Below, in pieces: positions 56,145 to 64,000 of a stretch of DNA of 64,000 bases. Origin of the DNA: Microbulbifer sp. THAF38. Its GTDB lineage: Bacteria; Pseudomonadota; Gammaproteobacteria; Pseudomonadales; Cellvibrionaceae. The stretch covers positions 3,917,001 through 3,981,000 of the forward strand of contig NZ_CP045369.1 of NCBI RefSeq assembly GCF_009363535.1, in the 5' to 3' direction. The position numbers were made by a program, and so were the translations under genes. The stretch's first letter is position 1; each line of letters begins with the position of its first letter. Under the pieces are notes generated by a model, which ran no database searches, had not been told where the DNA came from, and worked only from the letters and a program-made list of their open reading frames with translations.

Positions 56145-57343
56145 TTCTGGGTCTCCAACAAATTTGCGCTACTATTTACGCTTCTATCTGCTTGCCCTGA
56201 TAACAAGTCGCCAGCTCTCTGCAGTAGCAACTGATAGGGTGTCTTTACTCCGGTGGCAATCTCTACCCTTGCTGGTAGGTCATGCAATAGGGGTAATTTT
56301 GGGGGGATCTCTCCCTGTAAAGATAACTCAACGAGGATTTTTCCTTTTTGCACCGCGCTGGCCACCCGCTCTACTCGAGCCTGTAACTGGCCATAACGCG
56401 CCCAGGAAAACCCATCCAGTTTTACCCGCGCACTCTGTCCCGAACGGATATGTCCAAGAGCGAGAGCGGGAGGGAAAAACGCCTGCACGCTGATATTACC
56501 CTCGGCTTGTAATGTGGCAACTTGTTGCCCCGCGAGCAAAACCTCTCCTTCCCGAATATCTGCCAGCGAAGCAAGCTTACCCGAGATAGGCGCTCGCAGA
56601 CGCTGCTCATCTACAGCCAGAGTGCTCTGCTGCATACGAGTATCCACTTCAGCCAGCTGTCTCTGGGTGTCTGCTCGACGCTGCCCCAATTCACTCACTG
56701 ATAACTGGTACTCATTAGCCAATTGCTCCTGGCGATCATTGGCTGCACTTATTGCTGCTTCCGATGCTAGGGTGGCCATGGCCATTTGCTGATAGGTACG
56801 CTTTGCCGCAAGATAATCAAGCTCAGAGCTTTGCTGTTTTTCCAGTAGACGCTCATAGCGCTCTGCCACATCCGCCTGAATTTGCTGATTACTCATCTGA
56901 AGCTTGTGCTGCTCTTGAAGTAGCCTCAGTTGATCCCTTAAAGCTTTATCGTCTTCAGCAAACTTTCTAGCCAGCAAGTCCTCTTCACGATCTAATGCCA
57001 GTAACTGATCTGAAAGACGCTGCAATACTCGGCTATCGCCATCCAGATCCAGAGCAAATGCCTTGGTATCCAGCTCTATTATTAAGTCCCCCTGATCTAG
57101 GGTATCGCCCAGAGAAGCTGCAATAGCAATGACCCTTCCGGCCCGGTGAGTACTGACATGAACTGTATTCTGTTCTTGCTCAAGCCTGGCCTGGTCACTA
57201 ATGCTGAAAACCGTGATCTCCTTAAATAGGAACCATATCCCCCAGCCCATCATAAGGAATACACCCAAGGTGCTTATCAACCCAAGAGAGTTGATTGAAT
57301 CGGATTTAATCGCGCGAGATGTTTGAATAAACGGTGTTGGCAA
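56141..57343 (-). CDS. HlyD-family membrane-fusion adaptor of the export operon
   Basis: A 400-residue periplasmic adaptor: one N-terminal membrane helix (LISTLGVFLMMGWGIWFLF), a split lipoyl domain (STHRAGRVIAIAASLGDTLD and LRAPISGKLASLADIREGE), a long coiled-coil hairpin (residues ~105-240) and a beta-barrel domain. It links the ABC transporter to an outer-membrane channel. The start is unusual: an in-frame TGA lies just upstream, so only TTG 57343 (or a rarer codon) is available. It is the first gene of the operon. Confidence 0.88.
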   Translation of the reverse strand: MPTPFIQTSRAIKSDSINSLGLISTLGVFLMMGWGIWFLFKEITVFSISDQARLEQEQNTVHVSTHRAGRVIAIAASLGDTLDQGDLIIELDTKAFALDLDGDSRVLQRLSDQLLALDREEDLLARKFAEDDKALRDQLRLLQEQHKLQMSNQQIQADVAERYERLLEKQQSSELDYLAAKRTYQQMAMATLASEAAISAANDRQEQLANEYQLSVSELGQRRADTQRQLAEVDTRMQQSTLAVDEQRLRAPISGKLASLADIREGEVLLAGQQVATLQAEGNISVQAFFPPALALGHIRSGQSARVKLDGFSWARYGQLQARVERVASAVQKGKILVELSLQGEIPPKLPLLHDLPARVEIATGVKTPYQLLLQRAGDLLSGQADRSVNSSANLLETQK

Positions 57344-57697
57344 TACAATTCACCCAGTCCGTACCAATTAAGGCGAGTAAAATAATTTATTCTGTTTTTG
57401 CGAAGCAAGCATGGGCTATGATCCGCGGGGCCAAATCTAATTCTCTGGTATCGGATAGTCAAATTCGAGAAAATTTTGTTTGCCTGGACGGAGTCACAAA
57501 CTTCTCAAACACCTCGTATTAACTCAAGTACGCCAGGAAATACTGAACAAAAGCAATTGAGTGAAGGATCAGATCCTCATTAGATAAAGACTGTTCACTT
57601 GGAAGTGGGCAGAAACGCTATATTGATAAGAGTCCCTGAAGTTTTCTACGGATCCAGTATGCTTTGCTAGGTATAGAGACAATATGAATACCGTCAA
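57344..57697. other. Divergent intergenic region between the export operon and the hydrolase gene
   Basis: About 350 AT-rich bases. It must hold both promoters. No short ORF with a convincing ribosome site was found on either strand, and no clear operator. Confidence 0.5.
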
Positions 57698-58411
57698 ATG
57701 ACTAAAACGTTTGTCCTTGTACACGGTTTGTTTCATGGCGGCTGGTGCTGGTCGAAGGTCCGACAGAGGCTCATGAGGGCAGGTCACATTGTCTTTAGCC
57801 CAACGCAAACAGGCCTGGGAGAACGTCGACACCTTCTTTCCCCAAGAGTGGGCATCGAAACTTTTATTGACGATATAGTCAATTTGATAATATGGGAGGA
57901 ATTACAAGAAATATCGCTAGTAGGGCACAGTTTTGGTGGTATTACGGTCTCCGCTGTAGCCGATAGATTAAGAGATCGCATTCGGCATCTAGTTTTCCTG
58001 GATGCCGCTATCGCTCAGGATGGCCACTGTTTCTATGAGCAGTTACCAGAGCAAAATAGGGCCCAACGTCTGGCTAATAGCCAGCTCGTTAAGGGAACCC
58101 GATGCTTTATGCCAACATCCGCCTCAAGTTTTGATATAACTAACCTGAATGACATCGCCTGGGTAGAACGCCACCTTACTCCCCACCCAGTGAAAACCTA
58201 TTTAGACCCTGTAAAGATGTCAAAGCCTGCAGGAACAGGATTAGACTGCTCCTATATAGTCTGCAGTAAACCGATACATCCCTCATTTTCATTGAGTCGA
58301 CACTGGGCAAAAACCCAAGAAAAGTGGGAAATTAAATACATAACGACGGGACACAGCGCCCCCATTACTGACCCAGGTATTGTCACTGATATCTTGATAA
58401 ACCTAGCTTAG
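57698..58411 (+). CDS. Alpha/beta hydrolase
   Basis: A 237-residue alpha/beta-fold hydrolase: FVLVHGLFHGGWCWSKV (oxyanion loop), nucleophile elbow VGHSFGG, and the late catalytic histidine in TTGHSAPITDP. The shape matches small esterases of the salicylate-esterase/EstC type. The substrate is unknown. ATG 57698 has no strong ribosome site. It is AT-richer than the chromosome average, like the next gene. Confidence 0.82.
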   Translation: MTKTFVLVHGLFHGGWCWSKVRQRLMRAGHIVFSPTQTGLGERRHLLSPRVGIETFIDDIVNLIIWEELQEISLVGHSFGGITVSAVADRLRDRIRHLVFLDAAIAQDGHCFYEQLPEQNRAQRLANSQLVKGTRCFMPTSASSFDITNLNDIAWVERHLTPHPVKTYLDPVKMSKPAGTGLDCSYIVCSKPIHPSFSLSRHWAKTQEKWEIKYITTGHSAPITDPGIVTDILINLA

Positions 58412-58649
58412 CCACTCGCTTCTTAGCAGAACTCAACAACCATGGGAAAGAAATAGGGAAATTGCTTAAATTATTTTGCTATATCTCGCCCTAAACAATG
58501 ATATTTATCTTTACCACTCCATTAATTTACAAAACCAATACTCATTCTCGGGAAACTATCAACCTATTAACTAACAGCTACACTCTATGTAGACAAGCTG
58601 TGTGAAGAAGAAAAAGTTTCTTCTAATAGGTCCACCAGGAATCCCACGT

Positions 58650-58970
58650 ATGTCCAGCTGCAAAATATTTGTAGAGTCTTCAAAACCAGTTCCAGAATCA
58701 GCAACAAGAATATTTGGTGAAATATTGACGAACAATTTGGAAACACAAGAAACAAAATTACCAGTTGCTGTAATCGAATCCAAGCAGGTTATACCATCGG
58801 GTTGCTATATTGAAATTCTCTGTAGCAAAACACCTCACCGGACCCACAAGATATTGCAAAGTATGGCCATTGAATTGGACGAGACGGCCAGAAGGTTATT
58901 TCAAATTGAAGAGCCTGTCGGAGTAAGAATTCAAATGGTAGATGAAGATTTTTTATTAGGTGTGAACTAA
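58650..58970 (+). CDS. Hypothetical protein, 106 aa
   Basis: A short alpha/beta-like protein (KIFVESSKPVPESATRIFGE; VAVIESKQVIPSGCYIEILC; HKILQSMAIELDETARRLF). I do not recognise it. ATG 58650 follows AGGA by about nine bases; a GTG at 58602 would add a basic, hydrophobic extension. AT-rich. Confidence 0.55.
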   Translation: MSSCKIFVESSKPVPESATRIFGEILTNNLETQETKLPVAVIESKQVIPSGCYIEILCSKTPHRTHKILQSMAIELDETARRLFQIEEPVGVRIQMVDEDFLLGVN

Positions 58971-58998
58971 GATAGGAAATGGAAATTACTGAAATTAG

Positions 58999-59032
58999 AA
59001 AAAAGGAAGTCCTCTCTTTAGAGAAGACCTCC
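58999..59032 (-). terminator. Terminator of the Oar-type receptor gene
   Basis: 12-bp stem with GU pairs (GGAGGTCTTCTC with GAGAGGACTTCC on the minus strand), loop TAAA, then six T. Confidence 0.85.
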
Positions 59033-59066
59033 TGCAATCACATATCAATTTATAATAATTTTTCAG

Positions 59067-62054
59067 CTAGAACCTTGCACTTGCTCCAAATCGGAAATAC
59101 CGAGGAGTTTGATACTCTTGATTCACACCCCAACTTGGATCCAATACACCAGGACTTGATTCAGCAAACTCATAAACTTCTGTCTCAGCATCCGCATCAA
59201 GAAGGTTAAACACCTCAGCCCTAAGCTCTACATCAGCCAAGCCAATGCGGGTACTATAGACAAGGGATAAATCTATCTGATTGACCCAACTCGTTCGCCC
59301 TCTACTGCCACGAGTTGTCTTGATTAGATTTCCATTTGAATCAGTCACATAATAAGTATCTCCATAGGCCGGGGTTCCATTAGGATGACCAGCACCAAAG
59401 GAGTTAATTGGACGCCCAGATTGCAAAAGGAAATTTGCCCCCAATAAAAGGTTTTCCATCACCTGATAGTTCCCATAAATCTTTACTTTATGAGTCCGAT
59501 CATTTGGCAAATATCCGTTGGCTCCATCCATCAACTCGGGGAAATCAAAATCTTGGGTAATCCCAGCATCGTCCTGAGCATTGTCTGACTTAACGTACCC
59601 TTCACTATTCCCCTTACTTTGAGACCAGGTATAACTCGCATTTAACCCCCAAATACCATCAAAGGCGCGCTTCGCAGATAACTCTAACTCCCTATAAGTC
59701 CTTTTGGCTTCGGGATAATTAAGCAATTCAGCTGAAAATGTGGTCATTTCCAGCTCACCAGTTCCATAGCGATCATAGGGTATAGTGATATCACTTCCTG
59801 GATTTGCAAGCACATAACCATGGCCATCACCAGTGTGCTCATATCCCAAAGCATCTACCGCATGGTCAATACTCACATCATCAATATGCGATTTTAAATC
59901 ACGATAGGTAGCTTTAATTCCTAATGTCCAGTCATCAGCAAAAAGCCTCTCATAACCAAGAATAAACTCATCCTGATACATAGGCTTGAGGTCTTTGTCT
60001 GATAGCTGAGCACTATCCGGCACATTACCACCTGAAGTTACCCTTGCAGGTCCAACTTCTTCAGATGTAGGAACCCCATCGGCACCTACATTTGTAGGCG
60101 CGTATGTCTTCGGATCGTATCCACCATCAAAAATGAAATATCTTTCAAATCCCAATTCACCGCCAGATAAGCGTACATTGGTATTGGAAGCGATAGGCAT
60201 AAAGTAACGGCCCCAATTACCAAATACCCTAGACTCGCCATCACCAGCTGGGTCCCAAGAGAAACTTAATCTTGGTGCCCATTGATCATCAATTTCAATA
60301 AATGTATCCCCTTCTCCATTAAGATTGGAGAAAGTTTCATTACGAATTCCTGCACTTAAGGTAAGTGTATCGGTAATATCCCAGGTATCTTCGATATAAA
60401 AAGCTTTTGACTCAACTTCAAAGTCCCCTTCCACATCGCCAACCCGATAAGAGACTATATGAACAAGAGAGCCATCACCATTTACATCATCAACCACCGT
60501 GCCATTGGGGAGCTCTTTACCAGGTTTATATGAATCATAAGTGTAAAACACTCCCCCATCTTCCCTAAAACCTGTTCCAGAATAAGTTTCTTTGGAGGAA
60601 GAGGAGTTAGTTTCCTGATCATAGCCGAAGCGTATTGTGTGATCATTAATCACCCACTCAAAATCGATACGATCAGCTACCCTTTCATCACCTCCAGTTT
60701 GAACCCTAGAGCTAGCTTGACAACCAGGTCTGTCATCCGTATTTCCAGGTAAGGCACCGGCACTAAAGTCCCTTACGTAAGGGCACTCCATATCTGTCGT
60801 ACTAATTGTGGTCAATGAATATTCATTCTGGCCATGGAGCATAGACACACTAAAATTATCTGTTATCTGGCCATCATAGCGAACAAGCCAGTTATCTCCG
60901 CCACGTTTATCCCACTTAGTGCCCGTATACTCTTTTTTATCTCTATTAAAATAATCGTAATCAAATTGATCATTTTCCCTGGTGCGCTTATCAGAGAATT
61001 GCATATAAGAAAGAATATGGTTATCGGTTATGTTCCAGGTTAAATTAGCCCCCCAAAAATCATCATCAATATCTCTCTCATTGTATCTTCCCGGGCTCCC
61101 TTTCGTGTTGAATTCCTCGGCTGTTTCCTGCTGTTCGTAAAGGACATAGTAAAATAATTTATCCGGAATGATAGGGCCACTAACATAATAATCAGTTGTA
61201 TACTTGGACAACTCATTTTCAGAATTTAGGTCGTAGAGAGTTCCATCGGCTGAGAGGGAGTCTGGAGCTTCTGCACGCAGGGCTGCCGGCTCATAATAGG
61301 CAACAACACCATACTCAAATTCGTTAGTGCCCTTCTTGGTAACAGCATTGAATACTCCCCCCAAAGAACGGCCAAACTCAGCACTATACCCCCCAGTTTT
61401 TATTTGAAACTGATCATAAAATTCAAAGGGAACCGATGACCCACCCAACCCATTGCGGAAATTAGTGACATTGAGACCATCAATGTAATAGGCGTTTTCT
61501 CCTACTGAAGCCCCTCCAAATGATATCAACTCTTTCTCTTCGCCAAACCCAGAGTCACCCAAAACGGTACCCGGAGCCAATAAAGCAACCGATTCAATAT
61601 TACGTGCTACCGGTAACATCTCTATATCTGACAAGCCAATATTCAGTGCCGATTCTGCCGTGCCAGTGCGAATCTGGGGAATGGCCTCCCCCACTACAAC
61701 TACCTCCTCCAGATCTCCCAATGTCAAAGGTATATCCAACTTAGTGGAGCTACCTATTGAAACCGCAACGGCTTCAACTATCGCTGGCTGGTAGCCATCC
61801 TTCTGAACAGTCACTCTGTAAATGCCAGTAGGCAAATTCACTCGGAAGTCACTATCCCCACCTGTGGACATAGTCCTTCTAAAGCCATTTTTTTCGTTTT
61901 CTATAATAATTGTAGCGCCGCTCAGATCATTACCACTGCTACTGATAACTGTCCCATCAATCGACCCATTCACGTTACCTGCTGCCAGCGCTTGCCCCCC
62001 AATAACCGGCAAGCTTATAGATGCAGCCAGAAGCACCCGCTTGAAGTTCTTCAT
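59067..62054 (-). CDS. Oar-type TonB-dependent receptor with carboxypeptidase-regulatory N-terminal domain
   Basis: A 995-residue outer-membrane receptor. The signal peptide (VLLAASISLPVIGGQALA) is followed by a CarboxypepD-like beta domain (IDGTVISSSGNDLSGATII), a plug (EELISFGGASVGENAYYIDG, FGRSLGGVFNAVTKKGTN) and a large barrel ending RYFRFGASARF. Oar-type receptors take up large or peptide/glycan substrates and are often specific for peptides or proteins. It has its own terminator and a long AT-rich leader region. It lies 1.7 kb from the export operon; a functional link is only an inference. Confidence 0.9.
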   Translation of the reverse strand: MKNFKRVLLAASISLPVIGGQALAAGNVNGSIDGTVISSSGNDLSGATIIIENEKNGFRRTMSTGGDSDFRVNLPTGIYRVTVQKDGYQPAIVEAVAVSIGSSTKLDIPLTLGDLEEVVVVGEAIPQIRTGTAESALNIGLSDIEMLPVARNIESVALLAPGTVLGDSGFGEEKELISFGGASVGENAYYIDGLNVTNFRNGLGGSSVPFEFYDQFQIKTGGYSAEFGRSLGGVFNAVTKKGTNEFEYGVVAYYEPAALRAEAPDSLSADGTLYDLNSENELSKYTTDYYVSGPIIPDKLFYYVLYEQQETAEEFNTKGSPGRYNERDIDDDFWGANLTWNITDNHILSYMQFSDKRTRENDQFDYDYFNRDKKEYTGTKWDKRGGDNWLVRYDGQITDNFSVSMLHGQNEYSLTTISTTDMECPYVRDFSAGALPGNTDDRPGCQASSRVQTGGDERVADRIDFEWVINDHTIRFGYDQETNSSSSKETYSGTGFREDGGVFYTYDSYKPGKELPNGTVVDDVNGDGSLVHIVSYRVGDVEGDFEVESKAFYIEDTWDITDTLTLSAGIRNETFSNLNGEGDTFIEIDDQWAPRLSFSWDPAGDGESRVFGNWGRYFMPIASNTNVRLSGGELGFERYFIFDGGYDPKTYAPTNVGADGVPTSEEVGPARVTSGGNVPDSAQLSDKDLKPMYQDEFILGYERLFADDWTLGIKATYRDLKSHIDDVSIDHAVDALGYEHTGDGHGYVLANPGSDITIPYDRYGTGELEMTTFSAELLNYPEAKRTYRELELSAKRAFDGIWGLNASYTWSQSKGNSEGYVKSDNAQDDAGITQDFDFPELMDGANGYLPNDRTHKVKIYGNYQVMENLLLGANFLLQSGRPINSFGAGHPNGTPAYGDTYYVTDSNGNLIKTTRGSRGRTSWVNQIDLSLVYSTRIGLADVELRAEVFNLLDADAETEVYEFAESSPGVLDPSWGVNQEYQTPRYFRFGASARF

Positions 62055-62574
62055 AAAGCCATCCTTTTGATTATCAATAAATTTATAATTTATTAGTTAC
62101 AAGCTTTATTAAAACCGATGATCGTCCCCCAGCGACCTCATTATCAACATGAACAAAATAGTGATTCAACCAACTAGAAAAGCCATATTATTCCTCTTCA
62201 AACAGCCAACACAACAATCTTGAAACCTCACTCAAGTGGGAAAATAAAAATAACGCCAGAAAATAAATTCCAGCAGCTACAACAAAAAAATAAACCGACA
62301 AATTAACAAATGAGCAACCAAAGCGGCGTCAAAAAACATCAAAAAGCTTCCAGAGCCACCAAGACAGGAATAAAGAAATAAAATTGGCGGGCAATAAATT
62401 AAAATCCCAAGGACTAGCCAAAAGGCAAAAAGTTTCCATTAAAACTTCAAGAAATATTGCCCATTTATTCTGTCAAATTTAATAATGGAGAAAAAAGAAG
62501 TGGAGGAACAAAGGATAAACACTAAAAACCAGGCAACAAGCCAACGGGGCAGCATTAGCTACCCCTTGAAAATT
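62055..62574. other. AT-rich upstream region of the Oar-type receptor
   Basis: About 520 bases with no protein gene. It presumably contains the receptor promoter. Near 62550-62569 the minus strand can form stem GGGGTAGC/GCTGCCCC (one GU pair) just after the amidotransferase stop, a possible but T-poor terminator. Confidence 0.5.
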
Positions 62575-63276
62575 CTATTTACGTAAAAACTCTAACATCC
62601 ACTTGGCAACCATATTCTCGTGAATATCGTTTTGAAGGGAGGCCTGCCCCTTTTCCACTACATCAGAACCAAACACCTCTCGGCGCAATTCCATCAGGCT
62701 ATTGGAATAAGGCTTGGTAAATTCAGGGTGGGCCTGGAAGGTGAGCATATGATCATCAACCTGGAGCATCGCCATTGGGCAGAAATCATTAGAAGCCAGC
62801 ACCCGGCCGCCGGGAGGTAGAGTATCCACTTGGTCCTGATGGGTAACCAGCAGGTTAAAGCTATTCGTAGGCTCCGACATCCAGGAGGGTGTTTCCTGCA
62901 TTTCATAAGAATGTACCCCCAATCCCCAGCCCTTATCAGATTTGCGGGCCCTTCCACCCAGTGCCTGAGCGATCAACTGGTGGCCAAAGCAGATTCCAAT
63001 GGTAGGTTTTTTCTGGTCGTGTAGCTTCCGCACGAAGTCCATTAGGGGTGGTATCCACTCCTTATCGTCATAGACACCGGTTTTACTGCCAGTAATCAAA
63101 TAGGCATCCACTTCATCAATCTGGGCTGGGTACTGTCCGTGCTGTACCTCATAGGTAGAGAACTCCAGTGTGGGGTCCTGGCTGCGCAATAGGTCTGCGA
63201 ACATCTCCGGGTATTCACCGTATTCGCCCACCAGTTCCTTGCGCACATCGTCGGTTTTTAAAACTCCAATCTTCAT
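62575..63276 (-). CDS. Class I glutamine amidotransferase-like protein
   Basis: A 233-residue class I GATase domain with nucleophile elbow GICFGHQLIAQALGG (Cys) and the His/Glu pair in FQAHPEFTKPYS. It has no synthetase domain, as in the stand-alone GMP-synthase-like or gamma-glutamyl-hydrolase group. The substrate may be a gamma-glutamyl compound or a trans-acting amination partner. ATG 63276 has GAGGGG upstream. It is divergent from the AbgT-type transporter gene, whose family takes up aminobenzoyl-glutamate. Confidence 0.85.
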   Translation of the reverse strand: MKIGVLKTDDVRKELVGEYGEYPEMFADLLRSQDPTLEFSTYEVQHGQYPAQIDEVDAYLITGSKTGVYDDKEWIPPLMDFVRKLHDQKKPTIGICFGHQLIAQALGGRARKSDKGWGLGVHSYEMQETPSWMSEPTNSFNLLVTHQDQVDTLPPGGRVLASNDFCPMAMLQVDDHMLTFQAHPEFTKPYSNSLMELRREVFGSDVVEKGQASLQNDIHENMVAKWMLEFLRK

Positions 63277-63615
63277 TATTTCACCCCTCGGTTGACTGCT
63301 GAGTTTTCGGATTATGGCATATTAAGAAATTCTGGGCGGCATGCGTGAGGCTCAAACAGACCACCTAAAACACCACCCCCTGAGTTTCGATTAGTTGTGC
63401 AGGGGTATCCCCTCGTTTCAATAGCCTGCCAAGATAACCCTCTTCTAAACAGGGTTTTACCGACCCACTAACCAATATCATTCCAGCGCCGGCATTCTTA
63501 CCTAAAGGACTTTTGTGTATCATCGCGCCCTTAGCACATTTTTCAGCCAATTATTGGGCTAACGGGTATCCCAGAGGCAATTAGGGCTACTCGCCAACGA
63601 AATTGAGGACACACA
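63277..63615. other. Divergent promoter region, amidotransferase/AbgT
   Basis: About 340 bases between divergent genes. No protein gene or clear operator was recognised. Confidence 0.5.
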
Positions 63616-64000
63616 ATGACCACAACGACCTCCCCCAGCAACCAGCAGGAAAGCCCGCCGGGACGCAAAACAGCCTTTACCCGCTTCCTGGATGTGGTGG
63701 AGTGGCTAGGCAATCTGCTCCCCCACCCCATCACCCTCTTTGCGCTCTTTGCTGTGGGTGTGGTGATACTTAGCGGTATAGCCTCCTACTTTGGCCTGTC
63801 TGTGGCAGACCCACGCCCGGTTGGTGCGGCAGGACGCGATCCCGATGGGGTGATTGAGGTCTTCAACCTAATGAGTGGCGATGGCCTTCGAATGATCGTC
63901 ACCAGCCTGGTGAAAAACTTTACCGGATTCGCGCCGCTGGGTACCGTTCTCGTAGCCCTGCTTGGGGTAGGTATTGCCGAGCATTCCGGCCTGCTGAGTG
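63616..64000 (+). CDS. AbgT-family transporter, N-terminal part (runs off window)
   Basis: The open frame from ATG 63616 is unbroken to the window end (128 residues). TRFLDVVEWLGNLLPHPITL is the characteristic start of the AbgT family, followed by a membrane helix and NLMSGDGLRMIVTSLVKNF and GFAPLGTVLVALLGVGIAEH. The family includes p-aminobenzoyl-glutamate importers and sulfonamide/metabolite exporters driven by ion gradients. TGAGGA precedes the ATG. Confidence 0.9.
   Translation, partial: MTTTTSPSNQQESPPGRKTAFTRFLDVVEWLGNLLPHPITLFALFAVGVVILSGIASYFGLSVADPRPVGAAGRDPDGVIEVFNLMSGDGLRMIVTSLVKNFTGFAPLGTVLVALLGVGIAEHSGLLS

Overview
The window reads as chromosomal DNA of a Gram-negative gammaproteobacterium. 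The evidence is an nrdR-ribD-ribE-ribBA-ribH-nusB-thiL-pgpA-ribA gene string, an xseB-ispA-dxs string, ANR/FNR-type regulators, TonB-dependent receptors, OmpW and EttA. The gene mix (secreted pullulanase with starch-binding-like modules, Oar-type receptor, tricarballylate oxidation genes, many TTG/GTG starts, middling GC) would fit a marine member of the Cellvibrionales/Microbulbifer group. That placement is an inference; no rRNA or tRNA gene was seen.

Layout. 1-9.7 kb: end of a TPR protein, an unknown protein, a long PLP enzyme, a secreted trypsin-like protease overlapping an FHA membrane protein, hisC, mepA, ddl and an HNH nuclease. 10.4-17.2 kb: a PQQ sugar dehydrogenase-cytochrome c fusion, the isoprenoid string xseB-ispA-dxs and a DUF885 peptidase. 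17.2-24 kb: tcuAB, a TonB receptor, sugE and rsgA. 24-27.5 kb: a pullulanase. 27.5-36.3 kb: the riboflavin/nusB/thiL/pgpA block on the minus strand, preceded by glyA. 36.5-46.6 kb: a respiratory/low-oxygen neighbourhood with two paralogous outer-membrane barrels, hemerythrin and SpoIIAA-like genes behind a perfect ANR box, two roughly 80% identical ANR/FNR paralogs, an SDR, an adenine deaminase, hemN, and ompW behind a second perfect ANR box. 47-49 kb: two valine-catabolism genes, followed by ettA at 49.2-50.9 kb. 51-57.3 kb: a compact minus-strand export operon (HlyD adaptor, C39-peptidase ABC transporter, second ABC transporter with a degenerate N-terminal domain) followed by a 21-codon ORF with a strong ribosome binding site. 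57.7-62.1 kb: an AT-richer stretch with a hydrolase, an unknown protein and an Oar-type TonB receptor. 62.6-64 kb: a glutamine amidotransferase-like protein and the start of an AbgT transporter.

Most notable. (1) A candidate Gac/Rsm small RNA on the minus strand at about 10131-10258, with six GGA motifs, an intrinsic terminator and an upstream near-consensus GacA box. (2) A second, longer GGA-rich minus-strand candidate at about 1274-1590 with a strong terminator, resembling a CsrB/RsmZ-type sponge. (3) The export operon with its 21-codon microprotein, a possible unusually small exported peptide system with no recognisable modification enzyme. (4) An in-frame stop that ends the second ABC transporter right after its H-loop. 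(5) A perfect 14-bp inverted repeat just before the apparent TTG start of tcuA.
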